A stretch of DNA of 36,860 bases from CAJCIY01 sp036379355 (GTDB lineage: Bacteria > Actinomycetota > Actinomycetes > Mycobacteriales > CAJCIY01). A model generated the notes under the pieces. That model was not told the DNA's origin, did not search any database, and saw only the letters and a program-made list of their open reading frames with translations. Both the position numbers and the translations under genes were made by a program. Shown one piece after another: positions 25,995 through 33,487 of the stretch. Position 1 is the stretch's first letter; each line of letters begins with the position of its first letter. The stretch covers positions 1 through 36,860 of the forward strand of contig DASVGV010000137.1 in the NCBI GenBank assembly GCA_036379355.1, in the 5' to 3' direction.

Positions 25995-27890
25995 TCAGCG
26001 GACCAGCGTGAGCGGGGCCACGCCCGGCGGGTCGAAGCCCAGCACCTGACCGTAGAAGCTGAGCTCCGCCTCCAGCGCCGCGACCACCGACTCCGCCCGG
26101 CGGAAGCCGTGTTGCTCACCGTCGAACAACAGGTACGCGTGCGGGATCCCCTTGCGTACCAACGCTTCCCGGAACACTTCCGCCTGGGCCGGCGGGACGA
26201 TGGCATCCTCCGCTCCCTGGAGCAGCAGCACCGGGCACGACAACCCGTCGACGTGCGTCAGCGGCGACCGTTCCGCGTAGACGGCCTCGGCTTCGGGCAG
26301 CGGCCCGATGATGCCGTCGAGATACCGGGACTCGAAGTCGTGGGTGTCGGTCGCGAGCGCGCGGGCGTCCGCGACGCCGAAGTACGAGGCGCCGGCGGCG
26401 AACGCGTCCGTCCGCGTCAGGGCGGCGAGCACCGTCCACCCGCCGGCGCTGCCGCCACGGATCACGACGCGGGACGCGTCCGCCGCACCGGCAGCCACCA
26501 GGCCACGGACCGCCGCCACGCAGTCCTCGACGTCGACCACTCCCCACTGGCCGCGCAGCGCGTCGCGGTAGGCGCGGCCGTAGCCGGTCGACCCGCCGTA
26601 GTCGACATCGATCACGCCGATCCCGCGGCTGGTGAAGTAGGCCTTGGTCAGGTCGAGTCCGGTGGAGGCCTGCGCGGTAGGCCCGCCGTGCACGAAGACG
26701 ACGTACGGCGGCCGGTCGCCGTCCGGCGCCGCGGCGACCGGGGACCGCGGCGGCGAGACCAGCGCGTGTACCACGCGACCCGCCACGCTCGGGAAGGTGT
26801 GGCGCTCGGGCACCGAGAGCCACTCCGGGCCCACCGGGACGCCGCCCGCGGAATGGATCACCTCGTAGCCGCCGCCCGGGTCGACGAGCACGACCGCGGG
26901 CGAGGTGGTAGGCGCCGTCGCGACCGCGACGACCTGCCGGCCGTCGGTGGCGAGCATCGCGTACGTCGCCGCCGGCACGTCGAGGTCGGTCAGCGTGCCG
27001 TCGGCGTCGAGCCGGCCGAGCCGGTCACCGTGCGCGGCGAGCAGCGACCCCGAGGCGAGGGGTGCGTACCACCGGGTGCCGAGCGCCCACAGCGGGCCAC
27101 CGACCTCCTCGTCGACCGGGTGCAGGGGCGTCGCCGCGCCCTTCGGCCCGACGCGGACGGGGTTCCACCAGCCGGACCGGTCGGTCAGCGTGACGAGCGA
27201 CCCGTCGGCGAGCCAGGACGGCTGCAGCACCGACTCCTGGGGTCCGCCGAGCAGCCGACGGGGGGTGCCGACGGCGCCGCCGTCGACGGGCGCGACCCAC
27301 AGCTCGGTGCCGTCCCAGGGCATCTGCGGGTGGTCCCAGCCGATCCACGCGAGCTGCCGTCCGTCGGGTGACATCGTCGGCGCAGCGAGGAAGTGGTTGC
27401 CGCGCAGGAGCTCTCGGACGTGACCCGAGCCGTCCAGGGGGACCGCCACCAGGCTCCGGGAGACCTGGCCGGCCGCGTGACGCTCCCGGACGCACCACAC
27501 CTCGTCTGCGACGACCAGCAGCTCGGCGTAGCGGTCCGCCGACGGAGCCGCCGGCTCCGGGGTCAGCGGCACCGGCTCGTGGCCCGGTTCCAGCACGTAG
27601 AGCCGCTGGTCGCTGAACTCCGCGAAGACCAGCGCGCCGCGATCGACGAGCCACGGGTTGCCGCCGTACTCGTGGACGCGGGTCCGGGCGTTCCACGGCG
27701 CCGGCAGCACGTCGCCGACCGCGCCGTCCGCGCTCCGCCGGACGACCGCGTTCCGGCCGCCCTCGGCGGGGCGCGACTCGGTCCACCAGACCTCGGCGCC
27801 GACCAGGCGCGGCCACGCCAGCCGGACCGTACCGGCCGCCACGTGGGCGGCCGCCAACGGGGAGGGCCAGGCGCCGTACGGGATCGTCAC
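25995..27890 (-). CDS. S9 family (prolyl oligopeptidase-type) peptidase
   Basis: A 631-residue protein with an N-terminal seven-bladed beta-propeller-like region (~1-370, with 'TMSPDGRQLAWIGWDHPQMPWDGTELW') and a C-terminal alpha/beta-hydrolase domain. The likely catalytic triad is Ser in 'GGSAGGWT', Asp in 'QGAEDAIVPP' and His in 'GEQHGFR'. 'VHGGPTAQ' forms the oxyanion region. It resembles acylaminoacyl-peptidase/dipeptidyl aminopeptidase enzymes that remove residues from short peptides. No signal peptide is present, so it is cytoplasmic. The GTG at 27890 has no ribosome site; TACGGT (27902-27897, minus strand) ends 6 nt before it. It is divergent from ispD with only 32 bp between and convergent with carD. 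Confidence 0.92.
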   Translation of the reverse strand: MTIPYGAWPSPLAAAHVAAGTVRLAWPRLVGAEVWWTESRPAEGGRNAVVRRSADGAVGDVLPAPWNARTRVHEYGGNPWLVDRGALVFAEFSDQRLYVLEPGHEPVPLTPEPAAPSADRYAELLVVADEVWCVRERHAAGQVSRSLVAVPLDGSGHVRELLRGNHFLAAPTMSPDGRQLAWIGWDHPQMPWDGTELWVAPVDGGAVGTPRRLLGGPQESVLQPSWLADGSLVTLTDRSGWWNPVRVGPKGAATPLHPVDEEVGGPLWALGTRWYAPLASGSLLAAHGDRLGRLDADGTLTDLDVPAATYAMLATDGRQVVAVATAPTTSPAVVLVDPGGGYEVIHSAGGVPVGPEWLSVPERHTFPSVAGRVVHALVSPPRSPVAAAPDGDRPPYVVFVHGGPTAQASTGLDLTKAYFTSRGIGVIDVDYGGSTGYGRAYRDALRGQWGVVDVEDCVAAVRGLVAAGAADASRVVIRGGSAGGWTVLAALTRTDAFAAGASYFGVADARALATDTHDFESRYLDGIIGPLPEAEAVYAERSPLTHVDGLSCPVLLLQGAEDAIVPPAQAEVFREALVRKGIPHAYLLFDGEQHGFRRAESVVAALEAELSFYGQVLGFDPPGVAPLTLVR

Positions 27891-27922
27891 CGCGCGACCG
27901 TAGCGGCCCTAGGCTCCGCGGT
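27891..27922. promoter_or_regulatory. Compact divergent leaderless promoters, S9 peptidase and ispD
   Basis: Only 32 bp separate the start codons. TACGGT (minus, 27902-27897) lies 6 nt from the peptidase GTG, and TAGGCT (plus, 27910-27915) lies 7 nt from the ispD GTG. Any -35 elements must lie inside the opposite coding sequence. No ribosome sites are seen. Confidence 0.55.
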
Positions 27923-28597
27923 GTGGCACGACCGGGCAGCGTCGCGGGCAGCGGGTCCCGCGGGGTGGCGGGCATCGTCCCCGCGGCCGGCGCCGGCGTC
28001 CGGCTCGGCGGTGGCATCCCCAAGGCCTGGCGCCTCGTCGGCGGCCGGCCGATGGTCGCGTACGCGGTCGACATGCTGTCCGCGGTGTGCGCGCGCGTCG
28101 TCGTCACCGCGCCACCAGGGTTCGACGTCCCGGACGTGGGGGCGGTGGTCGTGGCCGGCGGGGTGACGAGATCGGACTCAGTACGGCTCGCCCTGGCCGC
28201 GCTGGACGAGAGCGTGGAACACGTGCTCGTCCACGACGCCGCCCGCCCGTTCGCCCCGGATGCTGTCGCCGTGCGGGTGCTCGACGCGTTGCGGGCCGGC
28301 GAGCAGGCGGTCGTCCCGGTCCTGCCCGTGGCCGACACCGTCAAGGTCGTCGACGGCGGCGGCTACGTGGTGCGTACGTGCGACCGCGGCGCTCTGCGGA
28401 TCGTCCAGACGCCGCAGGGCTTCGCGCGCGAGCTGCTCGTTCGGGCGCACGCGAGCGGGGACGACGCGACCGACGACGCGGGCCTCGTCGAGGCACTCGG
28501 CGTGCGGGTGGCGACCGTGGCCGGCGATCCCGATGGCGCGAAGATCACCACGCCGGCCGAGCTGGCCGCGGCCCAGGCGCGGACGGTTGCCCGATGA
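27923..28597 (+). CDS. ispD: 2-C-methyl-D-erythritol 4-phosphate cytidylyltransferase
   Basis: Third enzyme of the MEP isoprenoid pathway: couples CTP with MEP to give CDP-ME. The 224-residue protein starts its nucleotide-binding loop with 'GIVPAAGAGVRLGGGIPKAW' (Gly-rich loop and the catalytic Lys of 'PKAW'), followed by 'VHDAARPF' and 'QTPQGFARELL', both family signatures. The GTG at 27923 is set by TAGGCT-N7-GTG and the absence of a ribosome site. The stop overlaps the ispF ATG, so the two MEP enzymes are translationally coupled. IspE, acting between them, is encoded elsewhere. Confidence 0.96.
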   Translation: MARPGSVAGSGSRGVAGIVPAAGAGVRLGGGIPKAWRLVGGRPMVAYAVDMLSAVCARVVVTAPPGFDVPDVGAVVVAGGVTRSDSVRLALAALDESVEHVLVHDAARPFAPDAVAVRVLDALRAGEQAVVPVLPVADTVKVVDGGGYVVRTCDRGALRIVQTPQGFARELLVRAHASGDDATDDAGLVEALGVRVATVAGDPDGAKITTPAELAAAQARTVAR

Positions 28598-29061
28598 GGG
28601 TCGGCTCGGGGCTCGACGTGCACCCCGTCGAGGCCGGCCGGGCCTGCTGGCTGGCCGGCCTGCTGTTCGACGGCGTGGACGGCTGCGCGGGTCACTCCGA
28701 CGGCGACGTTGCCGCGCACGCGATCTGCGACGCGCTGCTGTCCGCGGCGGGTCTCGGCGACCTCGGCGCGGTCTTCGGGACCGACCGCCCGGAGGTGGCC
28801 GGTGCGTCCGGTGCCGCGCTCCTGACCGAGGTCGCCGCGCGGGTGGCGGCGGCGGGCTGGGCGATCGGCAATGCGACCGTCCAGGTGGTGGCGAACACGC
28901 CGCGCCTCGGCCCGCGTCGGGCCGAGGCGCAGGCGGCGCTGTCGGCCGCGCTCGGCGGAGCGGCCGTGTCCGTGTCGGCCACGACCACCGACGGCCTCGG
29001 CCTGACCGGCCGCGGCGAGGGTCGCGCCGCCTTCGCCACCGTGCTGCTGCTCCCGCGCTGA
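28594..29061 (+). CDS. ispF: 2-C-methyl-D-erythritol 2,4-cyclodiphosphate synthase
   Basis: Converts CDP-ME-2-phosphate to MEcPP in the MEP pathway. The 155-residue protein has 'GSGLDVHPV' near the N-terminus, with Asp8 and His10 as metal ligands, and 'CAGHSDGDVAAHAICDALLSAAGLGDLGAVF', which holds the third ligand His and the substrate-binding residues. 'SATTTDGLGLTGRGEG' matches the conserved cytidine-binding end. The length is normal. It is coupled to ispD by an ATGA overlap. In many actinobacteria cysS follows; here rlmB follows after 90 nt of unremarkable sequence. Confidence 0.97.
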   Translation: MRVGSGLDVHPVEAGRACWLAGLLFDGVDGCAGHSDGDVAAHAICDALLSAAGLGDLGAVFGTDRPEVAGASGAALLTEVAARVAAAGWAIGNATVQVVANTPRLGPRRAEAQAALSAALGGAAVSVSATTTDGLGLTGRGEGRAAFATVLLLPR

Positions 29062-29138
29062 GGTCGCCGACGGTGTCGGCCGCTGCCGACGGGCGCGGAC
29101 CGCGTTGCGGCGGCGTGGGGAACCGGCCGCCGGGCCCG

Positions 29139-29144
29139 TACGCT
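29139..29144 (+). promoter_or_regulatory. rlmB -10 element (leaderless)
   Basis: TACGCT is followed by 7 nt (GAGCGGC) and the rlmB GTG; there is no ribosome site. The rest of the 90-nt ispF-rlmB gap shows nothing recognisable. Confidence 0.5.
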
Positions 29145-29151
29145 GAGCGGC

Positions 29152-30132
29152 GTGGCCGGGCAGACGGGTGGGCGGCGGCGCGGCTCGCCGAAGGGTCTGC
29201 CGAAGAAGTCCGTGGCTACGGGCAAGGACGGCCGCCGCGCGCCGAGCGGCTCCGGCGGCTACCGGCGCAAGCGCCTGGAGGGCAAGGGGCCGACGCCCAA
29301 GGCCGAGGACCGTACGGGCCACCCGGCCGCGCGCCGCGCAGCCTCTGCCGCGACGCGCCAGCGGCCGCCGGCCCGTCCCCCGCGCGGCGGGGGGGACGAG
29401 CACGTCGCCGGCCGTAACCCGGTCGTGGAGGCCCTCCGGGCCGGGGTGCCGGCGACCGCCCTGTACGTCGCCGCCGGGCTCGACCGCGACCCGCGCATCG
29501 CCGAGGCCGTGGCTCTCGCCGGCAACCGCGACCTGCCCCTGATCGAGTCGACGAAGACCGACCTCGACCGGATGACCGACCGGGCGGTCCACCAGGGTCT
29601 GGTGCTGCGCGTGCCGGCGTACGAGTACGCGCATCCCGATGACCTGCTGGCCGAGGCGCTGGCCCAGCCGGCGCCCGCGCTGCTCGTGGCCCTCGACGGT
29701 GTCACCGATCCGCGCAACCTCGGCGCGGTCGTCCGGTCGGCTGCCGCGTTCGGCGCGCACGGCGTGGTCGTTCCGGCACGCCGGTCCGCGGGCATGACCG
29801 CGTCGGCGTGGAAGGCGTCGGCCGGAGCGGCGGCGCGCCTTCCGGTCGCCCAGGCGACGAACCTGACCCGGACCCTGCGGGACTTCGCGCGTCAGGGCCT
29901 GGTCGTGGTGGGGCTTGCGGGGAGCGGCAACCTCGATCTGGACGACCTGGAGGTGGCGACCGAGCCGCTCGTCCTGGTCGTGGGGGCCGAGGGTGCGGGC
30001 CTGTCCCGCCTCGTGGGCGAGGCCTGCGACGTGCACGTGGCCATCCCCATGGCCAGCGCCGTCGAGTCGCTCAACGCGAGCGTGGCGGCCGGGATCGCGC
30101 TCGCCGACATCGCCCGCCGCCGCCGGGGCTGA
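29152..30132 (+). CDS. rlmB: 23S rRNA (guanosine-2'-O-)-methyltransferase RlmB (SpoU/TrmH family)
   Basis: Methylates the ribose of a 23S rRNA guanosine (G2251 in E. coli numbering). The 326-residue protein has a basic, disordered N-terminal extension (~1-80, rich in Arg, Lys, Gly and Pro, presumably RNA-binding), a substrate-binding domain starting 'VAGRNPVVEALRAG', and the trefoil-knotted SPOUT methyltransferase domain. That domain carries motif 1 'DGVTDPRNLGAVVRSA', motif 2 'VVGAEGAGLSRL' and motif 3 'IPMASAVESLNASVAAGI'. Actinobacterial members carry the same extension. The start GTG is placed by the leaderless promoter. The sigma factor gene follows after 119 nt. Confidence 0.93.
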   Translation: MAGQTGGRRRGSPKGLPKKSVATGKDGRRAPSGSGGYRRKRLEGKGPTPKAEDRTGHPAARRAASAATRQRPPARPPRGGGDEHVAGRNPVVEALRAGVPATALYVAAGLDRDPRIAEAVALAGNRDLPLIESTKTDLDRMTDRAVHQGLVLRVPAYEYAHPDDLLAEALAQPAPALLVALDGVTDPRNLGAVVRSAAAFGAHGVVVPARRSAGMTASAWKASAGAAARLPVAQATNLTRTLRDFARQGLVVVGLAGSGNLDLDDLEVATEPLVLVVGAEGAGLSRLVGEACDVHVAIPMASAVESLNASVAAGIALADIARRRRG

Positions 30133-30207
30133 CGCCCGGACACGGTCCGTAACGGTCGGTACGCCGGCCATAACGGGTGCGCGCCTGTCTCGTTCCGTCT
30201 GCATCGA

Positions 30208-30227
30208 CCGGCCCATCCCCGGGCCGG
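30208..30227 (+). other. Hairpin between rlmB and the sigma factor gene
   Basis: A perfect 7-bp stem (CCGGCCC/GGGCCGG) with a 6-nt ATCCCC loop ends 10 nt before the GGAGG ribosome site of the sigma gene. It may end rlmB transcription or structure the sigma leader. Upstream, at about 30145-30180, TAACGG occurs twice, once as GTAACGG and once as ATAACGG; no firm promoter could be assigned. Confidence 0.4.
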
Positions 30228-30251
30228 CCATCGCGACGGAGGGGTGGGTAC

Positions 30252-30935
30252 GTGCGGAGCCTGCGCCGTGGCCAGACCGCGCACGGCTCGTACCCGGAGT
30301 GGCCCCTCCCGCCGCTGGAGGACCGCGGCGACGCCGAGCTGGTGCTGCTGGCCCGCGGGGGGGACGACCTGGCGCTGGCGGTGCTGCTGACCCGGTACCG
30401 CGGCCTCGCGCGCTCCAAGGCGCGACCGTACTTCCTGGCCGGCGGCGACCGCGACGACGTCGTCCAGGAGGCGATGATCGGCCTGTACAAGGCGATCCGC
30501 GACTTCGACCCGTCCCGGGACGTGGCGTTTCCCGCGTTCGCCGACCTGTGCGTGACGCGACAGGTGATCAGTGCCGTCAAGTCCGCGAACCGGCACAAGC
30601 ACCGCCCCCTCAACGCCTCGGTCTCGCTCGGCCGGCCGGTGGGCGGCTTCGACGGCGAGCGCGTGCTCGCCGACACGTTGCCGGCTCCGCTCGCGGAGGA
30701 CCCCGCCGAGCTGGTCGTGTCGGCCGAGCGGATCCGCGGCCTGCAACGGCACCTGGACGCGGTGCTGTCCGATCTGGAGGTCGACGTGCTGCGGCTGTTC
30801 GTGGAGGGCCGCTCGTACGTCGAGATCGCCGAGCACCTGCACCGTCAGGTGAAGGCGATCGACAACGCGATCCAGCGGGTCAAGCGCAAGATCGAGCTGC
30901 ACCTGCGCGAGCGGGCGCTGGCGGAAGCCGGCTGA
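30252..30935 (+). CDS. sigH: RNA polymerase sigma factor of the Spo0H (sporulation SigH) type
   Basis: A 227-residue sigma-70 family protein. Region 2 reads 'YRGLARSKARPYFLAGGDRDDVVQEAMIGLYKAIRDFD' in three conserved blocks and is followed by 'CVTRQVISAVKSANRHKHRPLN', closely resembling Bacillus Spo0H in region 2 and its linker. Region 4 is 'VLSDLEVDVLRLFVEGRSYVEIAEHL' with its helix-turn-helix and 'VKAIDNAIQRVKRKIELHL'. It is not the ECF-type SigH of mycobacteria despite the shared name. The GTG at 30252 has GGAGG 9 nt upstream; an earlier in-frame GTG (30177) adds 25 Pro/Ser/Arg-rich residues without homology. The stop lies in a palindrome shared with the convergent peroxidase gene. No anti-sigma gene is adjacent. 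Confidence 0.85.
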   Translation: MRSLRRGQTAHGSYPEWPLPPLEDRGDAELVLLARGGDDLALAVLLTRYRGLARSKARPYFLAGGDRDDVVQEAMIGLYKAIRDFDPSRDVAFPAFADLCVTRQVISAVKSANRHKHRPLNASVSLGRPVGGFDGERVLADTLPAPLAEDPAELVVSAERIRGLQRHLDAVLSDLEVDVLRLFVEGRSYVEIAEHLHRQVKAIDNAIQRVKRKIELHLRERALAEAG

Positions 30936-30950
30936 CCGGACGGTCAGCCG
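30929..30950. terminator. 22-bp palindrome containing both stop codons of convergent genes
   Basis: CGGCTGACCG-GA-CGGTCAGCCG is a perfect 10-bp inverted repeat with a 2-nt centre. It contains the sigma-factor TGA (30933-30935) and the peroxidase TGA (complement of 30944-30946). Its symmetry would let it act as a terminator for both genes, although the 2-nt loop requires opening one or two pairs and no T-run follows. Confidence 0.55.
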
Positions 30951-31432
30951 ACCAGCGCGTCGATGGCGGCGAGGACGGCGGGGTCGTCCGGCTCGGTCGT
31001 CGGGCGGAACCGGGCGACCACGTCGCCGGACGGCGAGAGCAGGAACTTCTCGAAGTTCCACTGGATGTCGCCGGCGTCGCCGTTGGCGTCCGGCGTCTCG
31101 GTCAGCGCCGAGTAGATCGGGTGCCGGCCGGGGCCGTTGACCTCGACCTTCTCGGTCATCGGGAAGGTGACGCCGTACGTCGCCGAGCAGAACTCGGCGA
31201 TCTCCGCGGACGTACCCGGTTCCTGGCCCCCGAACTGGTTGCACGGGATGCCGACGACGGTGAACCCCTTGCCCGACAGCTTCTCCTGAAGGGCTTCGAG
31301 CTTGGAGTACTGCGGGGTGAGGCCGCACTTCGAGGCGACGTTCACGACGAGGGCCGCCTTGCCCTCGGTGATCTTGCCGAGCTCGGAGGGCTCGCCGGCG
31401 AGCGTCGCGATGGGGGTCTGGAGAAGAGTCAT
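30944..31432 (-). CDS. Glutathione peroxidase family (thiol peroxidase)
   Basis: Reduces hydroperoxides. The 162-residue protein has the peroxidatic Cys36 in 'NVASKCGLTPQY', Gln70 in 'NQFGGQEPG' and Trp125-Asn126 in 'WNFEKFL', the catalytic tetrad of the family. Cys64 and Cys82 ('FCSATYGV') are also present; the 46-residue spacing from Cys36 to Cys82 suggests that Cys82 is the resolving Cys of a thioredoxin-dependent enzyme, which fits an organism that uses mycothiol and lacks glutathione. The ATG at 31432 has AGGA 8 nt upstream; CAGGAT 7 nt before the ATG could alternatively be a leaderless -10. The protein is cytoplasmic. Confidence 0.92.
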   Translation of the reverse strand: MTLLQTPIATLAGEPSELGKITEGKAALVVNVASKCGLTPQYSKLEALQEKLSGKGFTVVGIPCNQFGGQEPGTSAEIAEFCSATYGVTFPMTEKVEVNGPGRHPIYSALTETPDANGDAGDIQWNFEKFLLSPSGDVVARFRPTTEPDDPAVLAAIDALVG

Positions 31433-31540
31433 GGTGCCGATCCTGACAGCCCGGCGGAGGCCGTCCGTCAGTGGCGGCCGGGAATGCGACCGGCGGCGAC
31501 TCCGGTTGTCACCCGTGACACCTCACCAAAGGACACAGCC

Positions 31541-31825
31541 ATGGCACGAGCGACCTGGAACGGCGAGGTCATCGCCGAGTCCGACGACACGGTGGTCGTC
31601 GAGGGCAACCACTACTTCCCGCTGGCGGCGGTGCGCGACGGCGTGCTGGCCGACTCGGACACCACCAGCGTCTGCCCCTGGAAGGGCACCGCGTCGTACT
31701 ACTCGGTGACGGTGGGCGGCGAGGTCAACCCGGACGCCGCGTGGTACTACCCGACCCCGAAGGAGGCGGCCGCGGAGATCGCCGGCCGGGTCGCGTTCTG
31801 GAAGGGCGTCAGCGTCACGGCGTAG
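31541..31825 (+). CDS. DUF427 domain protein
   Basis: A 94-residue single-domain protein. Conserved DUF427 features are visible in order: 'TWNGEVIAESDDT' , 'VEGNHYFPL', 'TTSVCPWKGTASYYSV' and 'AWYYPTPKEAAAEIAGRVAFWKGV'. The family folds into a small beta barrel; function is unknown. An AAAGGA ribosome site lies 8 nt before the ATG. It stands between the divergent peroxidase and guaA, which has its own promoter. Its single Cys (in 'CPWKG') is family-conserved. Confidence 0.9.
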   Translation: MARATWNGEVIAESDDTVVVEGNHYFPLAAVRDGVLADSDTTSVCPWKGTASYYSVTVGGEVNPDAAWYYPTPKEAAAEIAGRVAFWKGVSVTA

Positions 31826-31841
31826 GTGCCACCCGCGCCGA

Positions 31842-31847
31842 TAGGCT
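31842..31847 (+). promoter_or_regulatory. guaA -10 element (leaderless)
   Basis: TAGGCT is followed by 7 nt (GCGCGAG) and the guaA GTG, the same hexamer and spacing as before ispD and the gene at 17051. GCGAG just before the GTG is not a proper ribosome site. Confidence 0.55.
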
Positions 31848-31854
31848 GCGCGAG

Positions 31855-33432
31855 GTGAACGCTTCCGACGGGGCGGCCGGCAGCCGGGCGCACCCGGTCC
31901 TGGTCGTCGACTTCGGGGCGCAGTACGCGCAGCTGATCGCTCGCCGCGTCCGCGAGGCCCGGGTCTTCTCCGAGATCGTGCCCTCCACGATGCCGGTCGC
32001 CGAGATGCTCGCCCGGGAGCCGGCCGCGGTCGTGCTGTCCGGCGGCCCGTCGTCGGTGTTCGCCGAGGGCGCGCCCGGGCTCGACCCGGCCCTGTTCGAG
32101 GCCGGTGTTCCCGTCCTCGGCATCTGCTACGGCTTCCAGCTGATGGCGCAGGCTCTCGGCGGCACGGTCGCGGACACCGGCGGGTCCGAGTACGGCGCGA
32201 CGACACTGTCCGTCTCGGGCGACGGCGGAACATTGCTCGCGGGAACGCCTGCGGCGCAGCAGGTCTGGATGTCGCACGGCAACGAGTGCACGGCCGCGCC
32301 GGCCGGCTTCACCGTCACCGCGTCCAGCGCCGGTGCGCCCATCGCCGCGTTCGAGGACGTCGGGCGCCGGATGGCCGGCGTGCAGTACCACCCCGAGGTG
32401 CACCACACCCCGTACGGGCAGAAGGTGCTCGAGCGCTTCCTGCACGAGATCGCCGGCATCGCGCCGACCTGGACGACGGCGGGGGTCGTTGCCGAGCAGG
32501 TCGAGCGCATCCGCGCGCAGGTGGGCGGCAAGCGCGTCATCTGCGGGCTGTCCGGCGGTGTCGACTCGGCGGTCGCCGCGGCGCTGGTGCAGCGCGCGGT
32601 GGGCGACCAGCTGACGTGCGTCTTCGTCGACCACGGGCTGTTGCGGGCGGGGGAGGCGGAGCAGGTCGAGCGCGACTTCGTCGCCGCGACCGGTGCCCGC
32701 CTGCACGTCGTCGACGCGGCCGGCACGTTCCTCGCGGCGCTCGCCGACGTCACCGACCCCGAGGAGAAGCGGAAGATCATCGGCCGCGAGTTCATCCGCG
32801 CGTTCGAGGCCGCGGCCCGCGAGATCGCCGCCGGCGGTGATGTCGAGTTCCTGGTCCAGGGCACCCTCTATCCCGACGTGGTCGAGTCCGGCGGCGGCAC
32901 CGGCGCCGCCAACATCAAGTCGCACCACAACGTCGGGGGGCTCCCCGACGACCTCCAGTTCCAGCTGGTCGAGCCGCTCCGGACCTTGTTCAAGGACGAG
33001 GTACGCAGGGTCGGCGAGGAGCTGGGGCTGCCGTCCGATCTCGTGTGGCGCCAGCCGTTCCCCGGTCCCGGCCTCGCCATCCGGATCATCGGCTCGGTCA
33101 CCCGCGAGCGGCTCGAGGTGCTGCGGGCAGCGGACGCGATCGCCCGCTCCGAGCTGACCGCGGCAGGCCTGGACCGCGACATCTGGCAGTGCCCGGTCGT
33201 CCTGCTCGCCGACGTCCGCAGCGTCGGCGTGCAGGGCGACGGCCGCACCTACGGCCACCCCGTCGTGCTGCGGCCGGTGTCGAGCGAGGACGCCATGACC
33301 GCCGACTGGACGCGGGTCCCGTACGACGTGCTGGCGCGGATCTCCACCCGCATCACCAACGAGGTGCGCGCGGTCAACCGGGTCGCGCTCGACGTGACGA
33401 GCAAGCCTCCCGGCACCATCGAGTGGGAGTGA
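31855..33432 (+). CDS. guaA: GMP synthase (glutamine-hydrolysing)
   Basis: Aminates XMP to GMP using glutamine and ATP. The 525-residue protein has a class I glutamine amidotransferase domain ('VVDFGAQYAQLIARRVRE', nucleophile Cys91 in 'GICYGFQLM', His179/Glu181 in 'QYHPEV'), an ATP-pyrophosphatase domain with the P-loop 'SGGVDS' (residues 233-238), and a C-terminal dimerisation domain ('RQPFPGPGLAIRI', 'KPPGTIEWE' at the end). The length and C-terminus are canonical. The GTG at 31855 gives a normal N-terminus and is supported by TAGGCT-N7-GTG. It appears to be a single-gene transcript. Confidence 0.98.
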   Translation: MNASDGAAGSRAHPVLVVDFGAQYAQLIARRVREARVFSEIVPSTMPVAEMLAREPAAVVLSGGPSSVFAEGAPGLDPALFEAGVPVLGICYGFQLMAQALGGTVADTGGSEYGATTLSVSGDGGTLLAGTPAAQQVWMSHGNECTAAPAGFTVTASSAGAPIAAFEDVGRRMAGVQYHPEVHHTPYGQKVLERFLHEIAGIAPTWTTAGVVAEQVERIRAQVGGKRVICGLSGGVDSAVAAALVQRAVGDQLTCVFVDHGLLRAGEAEQVERDFVAATGARLHVVDAAGTFLAALADVTDPEEKRKIIGREFIRAFEAAAREIAAGGDVEFLVQGTLYPDVVESGGGTGAANIKSHHNVGGLPDDLQFQLVEPLRTLFKDEVRRVGEELGLPSDLVWRQPFPGPGLAIRIIGSVTRERLEVLRAADAIARSELTAAGLDRDIWQCPVVLLADVRSVGVQGDGRTYGHPVVLRPVSSEDAMTADWTRVPYDVLARISTRITNEVRAVNRVALDVTSKPPGTIEWE

Positions 33433-33475
33433 TCGCGGCTCCGGAGCCGGGACACGGGGATGGCATCGCCGGGCG

Positions 33476-33481
33476 TATGTT
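33476..33481 (+). promoter_or_regulatory. -10 element of the S15 peptidase gene (leaderless)
   Basis: TATGTT is followed by 6 nt and the GTG at 33488; no ribosome site is present. Confidence 0.5.
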
Positions 33482-33487
33482 CGCGCC

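Noticed and set aside
30145..30180. WhiG-type promoter before the sigma factor gene
   Set aside because: GCCATAA resembles the -10 element, but the spacing to the nearest TAAC is 13 nt, not ~15, and the -35 is imperfect.
28363..30231. A 622-residue open frame antisense to ispD, ispF and rlmB
   Set aside because: Covers three recognised genes and has no recognisable fold or ribosome site.
30177..30251. Longer start (GTG 30177) for the sigma factor
   Set aside because: The extra 25 residues lack homology, and a good ribosome site is present before the GTG at 30252.
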